Shown here one piece after another: positions 7,095 to 16,557 of a stretch of DNA of 64,000 bases (the first letter of the stretch is position 1; every line of letters begins with the position of its first letter). Origin of the DNA: Aeromicrobium piscarium (lineage in GTDB: Bacteria > Actinomycetota > Actinomycetes > Propionibacteriales > Nocardioidaceae); assembly GCF_007421815.1 (NCBI RefSeq), contig NZ_VLNT01000009.1, positions 105,863-169,862 of the forward strand, written 5' to 3'. A program made the translations under genes and the position numbers. Under the pieces are notes generated by a model, which worked only from the letters and a program-made list of their open reading frames with translations, ran no database searches and was not told where the DNA came from.

Positions 7095-9028
7095 TGATCG
7101 AGGCCGGACCGGGAAACTATCCGGACCGCACCCTGCCGCAGTTGCTCGAGGATCGTGCGGGCATGACCGCCGACGCCGTGGCCTATCGCATCAAGGACCG
7201 CGGACTCTGGAAGCCCACCACGTGGAGCGAGTATCGCGATCAGGTCGAGCACTTCGCGCTGGGATTGGTCGACCGGGGCATGGAGCCGGGATCCACCGTC
7301 GCGATCCTCGGCGACAACTGGCCTCACCACTTGGTCGCTGACCTCGCCGCGCAAGCACTGGGCGGGTCCGGGGTGGTCCTGTTCCCCGAGTCGACCTCAG
7401 ACGAGGTGGCGTACGTCCTGGCCCACGCTGAATGCCGCGTGGTCGTGGTTCGTGACCAGGAGCAGGCCGACAAGGTGCTCGACGTGATCGACGAACTGCC
7501 CGATGTCGGGTTCATCGTGTACTGCGACGGACGGGGCATGCAGCGGTACCGATCGCAGCGGGTCCTGTCCTTCGACAAGATGATCGATGCCGGACGAGCC
7601 CGCGCTGCGGCGAACCCGGGGGAATACCAAAATTTCGTCGACGAGGGTCGAAGCCACGACCCCGCGATGATCATGTACACCTCGGGCACGACGGGTCGGC
7701 CCAAGGGCGCGATGATGTCGCACCACAACGTCGTGGCAGCGATCGTCAACTTCTTCGCGGTCGAACCCCTCCAGTTCGGTGACGAGAGGTTGGTCTTCCT
7801 GCCATTGGCGTGGGCGGGCGAACGCTACTTCTCCACCGCGGGCCACCTCTTGGTGGGCTACCGGCTCAACTTCGCGGAGAGCCCGGAAACTCTCCGCGCC
7901 GACATTCGGGAGATCGGTCCGCAGCAGCTCGTCGGCGCTCCGCGCATGTGGGAGGACTTCCTCTCGAGCTTCGAGCTGCGAATGGGCGAAGCCACGCGTC
8001 TCAAGCGCGCGATCTACCGCTGGGGGATGGATGTCGGTCAGTCGTTGGTCGACTTCGATCTGGCTGGCGAGGCATTGCCGCTGCGCCTGCGCCTCAAGCG
8101 GAAGGTCGCTGAATTTCTCGTGTACCGGCCCGTGCGAGACCAGCTGGGACTGCTGCGAGCCACCCGGGTCTATTCCGGTGGTGGCGCCCTGGGTCAGGAG
8201 GTCGCGAAGTACTTCCTCTCGCTCGGCGTACCGATCAAGCAGATGTACGGCCAGACCGAAGCCGGAATCACGACGACCCACTGGGACAAGATCAAGCCTG
8301 AGACCATGGGCCAGCCGATCCCCGGCGTCGAGGTGGTCATCAACGAGAACAACGAGATCGCCCACCGCGGCCCGAGCGTCTTCCTCGGATATCTCAAGAA
8401 TCCGGACGCCACCGAGGAGGTGCTGCGTGACGGGCTGCTGCTGTCCGGCGACGAGGGATTCCTCGACGATGACGGTCACCTCGTGGTGGTGGACCGGTCC
8501 AAGAACGTCGCGACCCTGATGTCGGGCGACCGTTTCAGTCCCACGTTCGTCGAGAACAAGGCCAAGTTCTCGCGCTTCATCCGCGAAGCGGTGTGTTTCG
8601 GGCACGAGCGCCCGTTCCCGGTGCTGCTGGTGAACATCGACGGCGACGTGGTCGGACGATGGGCCGAGAAGAACAGAGTGGGCTACACGACCTACACCGA
8701 CTTGTCACAGAAGCCGCAGATCATCGACCTCATTCGCGAGGAGATCGTCCGGATCAACGATTCCCTGCCAGAACGCCTGCGGGTGGGACGGTTCGTCATC
8801 CTGCACAAGGAATTCGACGCCGATGACGAGGAGATCACCCGCACCAAGAAGATTCGGAGAAACCTCGTGGAGCAGCGGTACTCCTTCATCCTCGACGCGC
8901 TGTACGCGGGGGAGGACTCGATCGAGGTCGAGGCCAAGGTGACCTATCGGGACGGGCGGAGCTCGGTCATCACGACGCGCCTGAACCTCATGGATGCGTC
9001 GAAGGAAGCGGTGGTCAGTCATGGGTGA
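7091..9028 (+). CDS. AMP-dependent long-chain acyl-CoA synthetase embedded in ABC operon
   Basis: A 645-residue ANL-superfamily ligase. The P-loop reads MYTSGTTGRPKGAMMSHHN, the A5 motif YGQTEAG, and the A7 region LLSGDEGFLDDDGHLVVVDR. It converts a carboxylic acid to its acyl-CoA through an acyl-AMP. It overlaps livG by 4 bp and the livH permease gene by 8 bp, so synthesis is coupled to the importer. This supports vectorial uptake, with the imported acid trapped as its CoA ester. Length matches bacterial FadD/FACL-type enzymes. Confidence 0.9.
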   Translation: MMIEAGPGNYPDRTLPQLLEDRAGMTADAVAYRIKDRGLWKPTTWSEYRDQVEHFALGLVDRGMEPGSTVAILGDNWPHHLVADLAAQALGGSGVVLFPESTSDEVAYVLAHAECRVVVVRDQEQADKVLDVIDELPDVGFIVYCDGRGMQRYRSQRVLSFDKMIDAGRARAAANPGEYQNFVDEGRSHDPAMIMYTSGTTGRPKGAMMSHHNVVAAIVNFFAVEPLQFGDERLVFLPLAWAGERYFSTAGHLLVGYRLNFAESPETLRADIREIGPQQLVGAPRMWEDFLSSFELRMGEATRLKRAIYRWGMDVGQSLVDFDLAGEALPLRLRLKRKVAEFLVYRPVRDQLGLLRATRVYSGGGALGQEVAKYFLSLGVPIKQMYGQTEAGITTTHWDKIKPETMGQPIPGVEVVINENNEIAHRGPSVFLGYLKNPDATEEVLRDGLLLSGDEGFLDDDGHLVVVDRSKNVATLMSGDRFSPTFVENKAKFSRFIREAVCFGHERPFPVLLVNIDGDVVGRWAEKNRVGYTTYTDLSQKPQIIDLIREEIVRINDSLPERLRVGRFVILHKEFDADDEEITRTKKIRRNLVEQRYSFILDALYAGEDSIEVEAKVTYRDGRSSVITTRLNLMDASKEAVVSHG

Positions 9029-9905
9029 GTTCGTGCAACTGACGGCCAATGGCGCCCTCTTGGGCTTCATGTACGCGATCTTGGCGATGGGCTTCGTCCT
9101 CGTCTTCAAGGGCAGCGGCGTGATCAACTTCTCCCAGGGAGAACTCGTGCTTCTGGGCGCCTACGTGGTCTCGTGGGTGCTCGCGACCCTCGGCGTGCCG
9201 TTCTGGCTGGGCATCCCGTTGGCGGCCCTCGTGTGTGCCGTCGCCGGAGTCCTCATCGAGCGTTTCGCTCTTCGCCGGTTGCTCAACGAATCGATGTTGG
9301 CGCTGATCATGGCCACCATCGCGCTGGGGTCGATCATTCGCGGGCTGATGTCGCTGATCTTCGGTGACCGAACGCGCTCCATGCCCGAGATCCTTCCCAC
9401 GGGGACATACGAGGTGCTCGGCCTGCGCTTCTCGGCACTCATGGTGTGGGCCGCCGTCATCGGGTTGCTCCTGCTCGGCGCCCTTGCATGGTTCTTCAGC
9501 AAGACGAAACTGGGGCTCGCCATGCAGGCGGTCGCTGATGATCGGGTGGCGGCTCAGTCGCTCGGGATGAGTCTGGGCGTGGTCAACGCGACCGCGTGGG
9601 CCATCGCCGGTGCGGTGGCCGCCCTGGCCGGATTCGTGTGGGGATCGTTCCTCGGCGTCGACGGCCGACTCATCGCGTTGGGTGCGTTGATTTTCCCGGT
9701 GGTGATCCTCGGCGGGCTCGAGTCGATTCCCGGCGCGGTCATCGGTGGCATCGTCGTCGGGATCGTCGAAAGTCTGAGTGCCGGCTACCTCGACGACGTC
9801 GTCGGTGGCGGGTTCAGCACTGTCGCCCCACTCCTGCTGCTGCTGGTCGTCCTCCTGGTCCGTCCGTACGGGCTCTTCGGGCGACCAGAGATCGAAAGGG
9901 TGTGA
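9021..9905 (+). CDS. Branched-chain-type ABC transporter permease (LivH-like)
   Basis: A 294-residue inner-membrane protein with about eight hydrophobic segments and the family's N-terminus (GALLGFMYAILAMGFVLVFKGSGVINFSQGE) and GGLESIPGAVIGGI loop that contacts the ATPase. ATG at 9021 (MGEFVQL) overlaps the synthetase stop. Together with the next gene it forms the channel of the importer. Confidence 0.92.
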   Translation: MGEFVQLTANGALLGFMYAILAMGFVLVFKGSGVINFSQGELVLLGAYVVSWVLATLGVPFWLGIPLAALVCAVAGVLIERFALRRLLNESMLALIMATIALGSIIRGLMSLIFGDRTRSMPEILPTGTYEVLGLRFSALMVWAAVIGLLLLGALAWFFSKTKLGLAMQAVADDRVAAQSLGMSLGVVNATAWAIAGAVAALAGFVWGSFLGVDGRLIALGALIFPVVILGGLESIPGAVIGGIVVGIVESLSAGYLDDVVGGGFSTVAPLLLLLVVLLVRPYGLFGRPEIERV

Positions 9906-9908
9906 ACC

Positions 9909-10964
9909 ATGCCTCTCATTGCCATGGAAACCGGTAGGTTCGACGAGAACCACCGTCAACAGGTCCGGGTGTACGACACACCCCACCGCCGATTCTGGAT
10001 CCTGACCCTCCTGGTCGTCGGCTTCGTGATCGTGCCGTTCGCGGCCAACCAGTACTGGCTGACCGTCCTCGGCCTCATCGGGGTCGCCGCGGTGGGCGGC
10101 CTCGGGCTCAACGTCCTCGTCGGCTACACCGGCCAGATCTCACTGGGCCACGCCGCTTTCGCCGCCGTCGGCGCGTACAGCTGCGGCATCATGACGACAC
10201 GCCTGGGACTGCCGGTCTGGCTCGCGATTCCAGCCGCCCTGTTGTGCGCGGGGCTCTTCTCGCTGATCTTCGGCGTGGTCTCGCTTCGGGTCAAGGGCAT
10301 GTATCTGGCCATCGCCACGCTTGCCGCCCAGTACCTCGTGGAATGGGCGCTGCACGCCTGGAACCTCGCCGGCAACGACTACGGGCTCATCACGTTCGAG
10401 CCGATCGAGATCGGCGCCTTCAACACGGCGACACCTGTCGGCAGGTATCTCCTCATCATGGCGTGTCTCGCGCTTGTCGTGCTCTACGTCGAAAACCTCA
10501 CTAGAACGCGTACCGGACGAGCCATGATCGCGGTCCGCGATCAGGACATGGCGGCCGCGGGCATCGGCGTCTCGCCGTTCAAGTACAAGCTCATCGCGTT
10601 CTTCATCTCCTCCTCCATCGCCGGTCTGTCCGGTGTTCTCTACGGGTTCAGCGCCGGGATCGTCTCTGCAGAGGCGTTCACGCTCACGTTGTCGATCCAG
10701 TACCTGGCGATCATCCTCGTCGGCGGTCTGGGCACGGTGCCCGGAGCCGTGCTGGGCGCGGCATTCATCACGATGCTCCCGATCGTGTTGCGCGACGGGC
10801 TCCCGATCATCGGCATCGAACTCGCCGCGAACATGCAGGTGCACCTGCTCAGCGTGCTGTTCGGGATCGCGATCCTCGCGTTCCTGTTCCTGGAGTCCAA
10901 AGGACTGTATGGACTCTTCCGCAACATCAAGGACTATTTCCGCCAGTGGCCCTTCAGCTACTAG
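9909..10964 (+). CDS. Branched-chain-type ABC transporter permease (LivM-like)
   Basis: A 351-residue membrane protein with a hydrophilic N-terminal extension of about 30 residues followed by about ten hydrophobic segments. The LivM signature GYTGQISLGHAAFAAVGAY and the EAA-like loop VGGLGTVPGAVLGAAF are present. It starts 3 bp after livH. Confidence 0.92.
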   Translation: MPLIAMETGRFDENHRQQVRVYDTPHRRFWILTLLVVGFVIVPFAANQYWLTVLGLIGVAAVGGLGLNVLVGYTGQISLGHAAFAAVGAYSCGIMTTRLGLPVWLAIPAALLCAGLFSLIFGVVSLRVKGMYLAIATLAAQYLVEWALHAWNLAGNDYGLITFEPIEIGAFNTATPVGRYLLIMACLALVVLYVENLTRTRTGRAMIAVRDQDMAAAGIGVSPFKYKLIAFFISSSIAGLSGVLYGFSAGIVSAEAFTLTLSIQYLAIILVGGLGTVPGAVLGAAFITMLPIVLRDGLPIIGIELAANMQVHLLSVLFGIAILAFLFLESKGLYGLFRNIKDYFRQWPFSY

Positions 10965-11013
10965 CCCCATTCGGGTTTCGGCACGTCGCGCCGGACTGAC
11001 AAAAGGAGACAAG

Positions 11014-12249
11014 ATGACCAGAAGACTCACGGCAGGAGCGTTGACTCTCCTGGCTGGCTCGCTGATTCTCAGCGCGTGCGGATCCGATGGTGATCCCGGT
11101 GCTGACGGAGACAAGGAACCCATCGTCGTCGGCATCGCCGGTGCGCGGGTGGGAGCGATCGCCAACATCGGTGAAGGCATCAGCGAAGGCATCATTGACT
11201 GGTTCGAGATGGTCAACGCGGAGGGCGGCGTGAATGGGCGCGAGGTCGAGATCGTCGAGGTCGAGACCGAGTACGAGGCTCCACCCGCCGTCGAGGCGTT
11301 CTCGCGATTCCAACAGGACGACGCCGCAGTGGTCGTCACCCAAGGGACGGCCATCACCGACGCCTTGACGCCGGTGGCGACCCAGAACAAGATTCCGCTG
11401 TTCTTCCCGGGTCAGGGAAACCTGGAGACCGTCGACGGGGAAGCCGCTCCGTACGTGTTCCCGGCGAGTCCGCTGTACGCGCACCAAGCGTCGGCCCTCG
11501 TCGACTACCTCATCCAGGAGAACGGACCCGACACCACCTTCGCCTGTCTTGCGTGGGAGGCTCCGGCAGGACGCGAGTTCTGCAACGGTGCGGCCGACGC
11601 TGCCGAGAAGAACTTCGTCGGCGAGGTGGTCTTCCCCGCGCGAGCCGCCGACCTGGCTCCCCAGGTGAATCGGCTCGTCGATCTGGGAGCCGACGTCAAC
11701 CTCCACAGCGCAGTGTTCGGACAGGCCACGGCTGCCTTCAAGGGCCTCTGCGAGGCTGCTCCGGATAGCATCATGGGAACGTGGCACTGGAGCGTGACCA
11801 AGGACGCCGTCGAGGGAGCGGGCAAGGACTGCATGGAGGGGATGTACGCCACCTCCATGTCGACCTTGACCACCGATGAGCCCGAGGCATTCACGATGCT
11901 GCAGGACTTCTGGTCCGAGTCTGGTGAGGAGCCCAATCCCGTCGCGCTGAACAACACGGTCTACTCCAACGGTCTGTACTTCGCCACGGTCCTCGAAGAG
12001 GCTATTCGTCTCGCCGACGACAAGGTCGGGGATGGACCGATCACCGGCGAGGATATGAAGGCCGCGCTCGAGTCGATCACCGACTTCGAGGGATACGGGG
12101 CGGCGTGTCCGATCACGCTGACCCCGAAGGACCATTCTGGCAACCGGGCCTTGAACATCTACCGGGTGGAGAGCGGCGAATTCGCCCGGGTCGAGACCTG
12201 CGTCGTCGGTCCGCCGGTGGCGGGAGAGCCGGATGTCGGTCAGAACTGA
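11014..12249 (+). CDS. ABC transporter substrate-binding lipoprotein (leucine-binding family)
   Basis: A 411-residue secreted lipoprotein. The signal peptide ends in the lipobox LSAC, so it is acylated and held on the outer face of the membrane. The mature protein is a type-1 periplasmic-binding fold of the Leu/Ile/Val-binding family (VGIAGARVGAIANIGEGISEG; INDW-like region FEMVNAEGGVNGREVEIV). ATG at 11014 with an AAAAGGAG site 5 nt upstream. Binding residues cannot be matched to a known ligand. Confidence 0.9.
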   Translation: MTRRLTAGALTLLAGSLILSACGSDGDPGADGDKEPIVVGIAGARVGAIANIGEGISEGIIDWFEMVNAEGGVNGREVEIVEVETEYEAPPAVEAFSRFQQDDAAVVVTQGTAITDALTPVATQNKIPLFFPGQGNLETVDGEAAPYVFPASPLYAHQASALVDYLIQENGPDTTFACLAWEAPAGREFCNGAADAAEKNFVGEVVFPARAADLAPQVNRLVDLGADVNLHSAVFGQATAAFKGLCEAAPDSIMGTWHWSVTKDAVEGAGKDCMEGMYATSMSTLTTDEPEAFTMLQDFWSESGEEPNPVALNNTVYSNGLYFATVLEEAIRLADDKVGDGPITGEDMKAALESITDFEGYGAACPITLTPKDHSGNRALNIYRVESGEFARVETCVVGPPVAGEPDVGQN

Positions 12250-13054
12250 CGTGGACTCCGTGCTCGCGATAGACGGGCTCGAGGTCGTCTATAACCGGGT
12301 GGCCCTCGTTCTCAAGGGCGTCTCGTTGTCGGTCGCCCGAGGATCGGTCGTCGCGCTCCTCGGCGGGAACGGGGCTGGGAAGACCACCACGCTTCGCGCC
12401 GTCTCGGGCCTCCTGGCCCATGAGCGCGGCGAGGTCGTGTCGGGATCGGTGTCGTGGATGGGGGAGAGCCTGGTCCGGCTCTCCCCCGACCGCACCGTCA
12501 AGGCGGGCGTGGTGCAGGTGCTCGAAGGCCGCCGGGTGTTCGAGCACCTCACGGTCGACGAGAACCTGCTCAGCGGAGCCTTCACCACGAAGTCCCTGCG
12601 GCAGGCCCGACAGGCGACCTCCGTGGTGTATGACTACTTCCCGCGGTTGGCTGACCGCCGCCGACAGCACGGTGGACTCCTGTCCGGCGGCGAGCAGCAG
12701 ATGCTCGCGATCGGTCGTGCTCTCATGTCCGAACCGAGCTTGTTGCTGCTCGACGAACCGAGCCTGGGACTCTCACCCATCATGGTGAGCGAGATCTTCG
12801 AGATCATCACCCGACTCAACGTCGATACCGGGTTGACGGTCCTCATGGTCGAACAGAACGCTGAAGCGGCGCTCTCGATCGCTCATCACGGCTATGTCCT
12901 GGAGAACGGCCGCGTCGTGCTCGACGGCACGAGTGACGAACTGCGGAACAACCAGGATGTCTCGGAGTTCTATCTCGGGCTCTCCGGAGTGGGCGAGCGC
13001 AAGAGTTATCGCGACGTTAAGACCTATCGGCGCAGGAAGAGGTGGCTCGGATGA
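12233..13054 (+). CDS. Branched-chain-type ABC transporter ATP-binding protein (LivF-like)
   Basis: A 273-residue second ATPase: Walker A GGNGAGKTT, signature LLSGGEQQMLAIGRAL, Walker B LLLLDEPSLGLSP. It ends in a basic tail (KTYRRRKRW) beyond the usual LivF C-terminus. The ATG at 12233 overlaps the lipoprotein gene by 17 bp; in-frame GTGs at 12251 and 12260 are possible later starts. Confidence 0.9.
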   Translation: MSVRTDVDSVLAIDGLEVVYNRVALVLKGVSLSVARGSVVALLGGNGAGKTTTLRAVSGLLAHERGEVVSGSVSWMGESLVRLSPDRTVKAGVVQVLEGRRVFEHLTVDENLLSGAFTTKSLRQARQATSVVYDYFPRLADRRRQHGGLLSGGEQQMLAIGRALMSEPSLLLLDEPSLGLSPIMVSEIFEIITRLNVDTGLTVLMVEQNAEAALSIAHHGYVLENGRVVLDGTSDELRNNQDVSEFYLGLSGVGERKSYRDVKTYRRRKRWLG

Positions 13055-14268
13055 GCGCGGACGTGGAGCGCTTGGCGGCACTGCAACGACGTTCTCACGA
13101 GGAGCGCGTGGATGACCATGCGCAGCGCCTCCGTGAGGTGATCACGATCGCCTCCGAAGCGAGCGAGGGCTGGCGCACTCGCCTCGTCGCGGCAGGCGTG
13201 AAGGTCGACGAGCCCGGACCGATCGACGTCTCGAAACTGCCGGTCCTGCGCAAGGCGGACCTCCTCGAACGGCAGGCGGCACGCCCGCCGCTGGGCGGTT
13301 TCACCACCAAGCCGCTGCACGAGTTCGCGCGCGTCTTCATGTCCCCAGGACCGATCTTCGACCCGCTCGATTTCGCCGACGAATGGGGTTTTGGCGAGGG
13401 TCTCCACGTGGCCGGGTTCGCAGGCGGCGACGTGGTGCTCAACGCGTTCTCCTACCACCTGACGCCTGCCGGACATGCGTTCGAGCAAGGAGCCTCACGC
13501 CTCGGCGCCACCGTGATTCCCGCAGGCACGGCATCGACGGAACAGATCGCGACGGTCATCCGTGCTCTCCGGCCCACGGCTTTCATCGGCACCCCGTCCC
13601 ATCTTCGGATCCTGACGGATCGGACCGGTTGGCGGTTCAGTCGTGCTGCGGTGTCGGGCGAGAAGATGAGTGAGACAGACCGGGCCGTGCTCGAACACAG
13701 CGGTGGATCCATCCGGCAGATCTACGGCACCGCCGACGTGGGATACGTCGCCGCCGAATGTGAGTTCGCCGACGGACTCCACGTGAGTGAGTTCCTCGAC
13801 GTCGAGATCGTCGACCCCGAAGGTGATGTCGAGGTTCCCGACGGTGAGATTGGCGAACTCGTCGTGACCAACTTTGCGACCGGGTACCCGATGCTGCGTT
13901 TCGGCACGGGCGATCTCAGCCGCGTGGCCAGCCGTGACACGTGTCGTTGCGGCCGTACCGGCCCGCGGCTCGAGGGCATCCTGGGCCGTAGCGGTCCGGG
14001 GACCAAGGTGCGCGGGATGTTCGTCTACCCGCACTTGGTGACCGACGCCTTGAACCGCTCGAACCTGTCGGCCGGTCAACTTGTGATCACCCGAGAGAAC
14101 GGCGAAGACGTTCTCGTCCTGCGTGCCGATGTCCCTGCCGATGACGAGAAGCGAATCGAGACCATCAGACGAGTCTTTCGCGACGTCATCAAGCTGTCGA
14201 TGACGGTGGAGTCCGTGGCAACCGTGTCGCCCACCGACCCGGTGCTTCTCGACGAGCGTGTCTTCTGA
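13051..14268 (+). CDS. Phenylacetate-CoA-ligase-like AMP-binding protein with altered P-loop
   Basis: A 405-residue PaaK-like protein. The adenylate-binding motif IRQIYGTADVG and the C-terminal segment FGTGDLSRVASRDTCRCGRTGPRLEGI are those of the PaaK family. The canonical SSGTTGKP phosphate loop is replaced by RVFMSPGPIFDP, as in a PaaK-like subgroup found in catabolic clusters. It may still activate an aryl or alicyclic acid, but activity is not assured. ATG at 13051 overlaps livF by 4 bp, so it belongs to the importer operon. Confidence 0.82.
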   Translation: MSADVERLAALQRRSHEERVDDHAQRLREVITIASEASEGWRTRLVAAGVKVDEPGPIDVSKLPVLRKADLLERQAARPPLGGFTTKPLHEFARVFMSPGPIFDPLDFADEWGFGEGLHVAGFAGGDVVLNAFSYHLTPAGHAFEQGASRLGATVIPAGTASTEQIATVIRALRPTAFIGTPSHLRILTDRTGWRFSRAAVSGEKMSETDRAVLEHSGGSIRQIYGTADVGYVAAECEFADGLHVSEFLDVEIVDPEGDVEVPDGEIGELVVTNFATGYPMLRFGTGDLSRVASRDTCRCGRTGPRLEGILGRSGPGTKVRGMFVYPHLVTDALNRSNLSAGQLVITRENGEDVLVLRADVPADDEKRIETIRRVFRDVIKLSMTVESVATVSPTDPVLLDERVF

Positions 14269-14270
14269 CC

Positions 14271-15134
14271 GTGGAACGAGTGGAGAGCGTCACCGGGTTC
14301 GGTGGACTCCGACTGGCGGTGTCGGATGTGGGACCACTCGACGGTCCGGCAGTACTCCTCCTGCACGGCGGTGCGCAGACGAAGGCGTCGTGGGACGAAG
14401 TCGCCCAGCGACTCGCGCGACGCGGGTGGCGCGCGGTGGCCCCCGATCTTCGGGGTCACGGCGAGAGTGACTGGGCTCCGGACGGTGACTATTCGCTGCA
14501 CGCGCTCCGCCACGACCTGATGAGCGTGGTCCGGAGGGTCGGGGCCCCGGTCCATGTCGTCGGAGCCTCTCTCGGAGGACTGCTCGGCCTCTCCCTCGCG
14601 GCGAAGCGGGGCGATGCGGTCGCCTCGTTGACTCTCATCGACGTGGTTCCGCGCAACAACAGGTCGGGTCAGCGCCGCATCATCGATTTCCTGCGCTCAG
14701 GGCTGGCCGGCTTCGACTCCTTGGAGGCGGCAGCCGACTCGGTGGCGGCCTACCATGGCGGCCGGCGGCCTCCCGACACGAGCGGACTGGTCAAGAACCT
14801 TCGGACGGACGAGGACGGACGACTCCGCTGGCACTGGGACCCCGACTTTCTCCTCGAGGTCCGCCACGGATGGGTCCATCGACGAGCCCATCACTTCAGC
14901 AACGCGGCGAGGTCCGTGACCGCGCCGACCCAGTTGCTGATCGCGGAGCGAAGCGATGTCGTCGACGACGCGGGCGCGGAGTCCTTTCGCGAGCTGATCC
15001 CGCACGCCACCATCAGCCTCGTGCCCGAGGCCGAACACATGATCTCGGGAGACGAACAGTCCCGGTTCACCCGGGCGATCCATGAGTTCCTGACCGCGCT
15101 GACAACGAAGCAAGGAGCGATCGCGGACTCATGA
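14271..15134 (+). CDS. Alpha/beta-hydrolase fold protein
   Basis: A 287-residue hydrolase with oxyanion motif LLHGG (about residues 31-34), nucleophile elbow GASLGG with Ser100, and the late His in PEAEHMISGD. The segment DLRGHGESDW is typical of esterases and C-C hydrolases. It starts with GTG 2 bp after the PaaK-like gene and closes the operon. Ester or thioester cleavage of a pathway intermediate is a reasonable guess; the substrate is unknown. Confidence 0.85.
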   Translation: MERVESVTGFGGLRLAVSDVGPLDGPAVLLLHGGAQTKASWDEVAQRLARRGWRAVAPDLRGHGESDWAPDGDYSLHALRHDLMSVVRRVGAPVHVVGASLGGLLGLSLAAKRGDAVASLTLIDVVPRNNRSGQRRIIDFLRSGLAGFDSLEAAADSVAAYHGGRRPPDTSGLVKNLRTDEDGRLRWHWDPDFLLEVRHGWVHRRAHHFSNAARSVTAPTQLLIAERSDVVDDAGAESFRELIPHATISLVPEAEHMISGDEQSRFTRAIHEFLTALTTKQGAIADS

Positions 15135-15182
15135 CCCGCGGATCCGTCGGGCGCACAGCCGCACCCCCGATACGCTGGGGCC

Positions 15183-15560
15183 ATGAGCGGGTGCATCTTC
15201 TGTTCCATCGTCGCCGGCGACATTCCGGCCGACGTGGTTTCCTCGACCGAACACACGGTGTCCTTCCGGGACATCGCGCCAGCCGCTCAGGTCCACGTCC
15301 TGGTGGTGCCCCGGGATCACCACCGCGACATTGCCTCGCTCGCGGTCGCTGACCCGGCCGCTGCGGCCGATCTGCTCGCTCAGGCGCGGCAGGTGGCCGG
15401 GCAAGAAGGCTTCGACGACTTCCGGCTCGTATTCAACACCGGGGAGTCCGCGGGCCAGACCGTGTTCCATGCACACGGACACGTCCTGGCCGGACCCGAA
15501 TTGCCCGCCGGCGCCGAACGGCACATCGATGCTGCATCGGCCCAGAACGGAACCACATGA
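15183..15560 (+). CDS. HIT family nucleotide-binding protein
   Basis: A 125-residue histidine-triad protein with N-terminal CIFCSIVAGDIPADVV and the C-terminal HAHGHVLAG triad (HxHxH). HinT-type proteins hydrolyse adenosine phosphoramidates and aminoacyl adenylates. A CxxC pair at the N-terminus may bind zinc. It leads the compact block HIT-phoH-ybeY-CNNM-era, overlapping phoH by 4 bp, an arrangement common in actinobacteria. Confidence 0.92.
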   Translation: MSGCIFCSIVAGDIPADVVSSTEHTVSFRDIAPAAQVHVLVVPRDHHRDIASLAVADPAAAADLLAQARQVAGQEGFDDFRLVFNTGESAGQTVFHAHGHVLAGPELPAGAERHIDAASAQNGTT

Positions 15561-16543
15561 CTGATACGTCCCACATCTTCTCCGTCCCGCCGAGCATCCC
15601 CGCGGTCGCCGTCTACGGCCCCGCCGACGAGTTCCTGCGCCTCATCGAGGACTCCTTCGAGGCGCGCATCCACGCGCGCGGCAATGAGATCTCCGTGGAA
15701 GGCGAGCCGTCCGAGGCGGCGCTCGTCGAGCGCCTGCTCGATGAGCTCGTCACGATCCTGCGCACCGGGCAGGCGCTCAGCCGCGAGACGGTCGAGCGCA
15801 GTATCTCGATGCTGCGCACCGAGACACAGGAGCGGCCGGCCGAGGTGCTGAGCCTCAACATCCTCTCCAGTCGCGGCCGCACCATCCGCCCGAAGACCCT
15901 CAATCAGAAGCGCTATGTCGATGCGATCGACAAGCACACCATCGTCTTCGGGATCGGCCCCGCCGGGACCGGCAAGACCTATCTCGCGATGGCCAAGGCC
16001 GTGCAGGCGCTGCAGGCCAAGGAGGTCACGCGGATCATCCTCACGCGCCCGGCCGTCGAGGCAGGGGAGCGGCTCGGGTACCTCCCCGGCACGCTGAGCG
16101 AGAAGATCGACCCGTACCTGCGCCCGCTGTACGACGCCCTGCACGACATGCTCGACCCCGAGTCGATCCCCAAGCTGCTGACCAGCGGCGTCATCGAGGT
16201 GGCCCCGCTCGCGTACATGCGCGGCCGGAGCCTCAATGACGCCTTCATCATCCTCGACGAGGCGCAGAACACCACCGCCGAGCAGATGAAGATGTTCCTG
16301 ACCCGGCTCGGGTTCGGGTCCAAGATGGTCGTCACCGGGGATGTCACCCAGGTGGACCTCCCCGGTGGTGCCACGAGCGGTCTGCGGGTCGTCGAGAACA
16401 TCCTCGGCGATGTCCACGACATCCACTTCTCCCGGCTGACCAGCAATGACGTCGTCCGGCACAAGCTCGTCGGACGCATCGTCGCCGCCTACGACCAGTA
16501 CGACGCCGGGCGGCGCGACGATGCCGGCCGCGAGCGTGCCTGA
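15557..16543 (+). CDS. phoH: PhoH family ATPase
   Basis: A 328-residue PhoH-like P-loop protein. Walker A is GPAGTGKTYLAMAKA, Walker B FIILDEAQNTT, and sensor region TRLGFGSKMVVTGDVTQVDLPGG. It is an ATP-binding protein of the RNA-helicase-like PhoH family that is linked in operons to YbeY and RNA metabolism. Start ATG overlaps the HIT gene stop. Confidence 0.93.
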   Translation: MTDTSHIFSVPPSIPAVAVYGPADEFLRLIEDSFEARIHARGNEISVEGEPSEAALVERLLDELVTILRTGQALSRETVERSISMLRTETQERPAEVLSLNILSSRGRTIRPKTLNQKRYVDAIDKHTIVFGIGPAGTGKTYLAMAKAVQALQAKEVTRIILTRPAVEAGERLGYLPGTLSEKIDPYLRPLYDALHDMLDPESIPKLLTSGVIEVAPLAYMRGRSLNDAFIILDEAQNTTAEQMKMFLTRLGFGSKMVVTGDVTQVDLPGGATSGLRVVENILGDVHDIHFSRLTSNDVVRHKLVGRIVAAYDQYDAGRRDDAGRERA

Positions 16544-16557
16544 GCGGGTGGATCACG

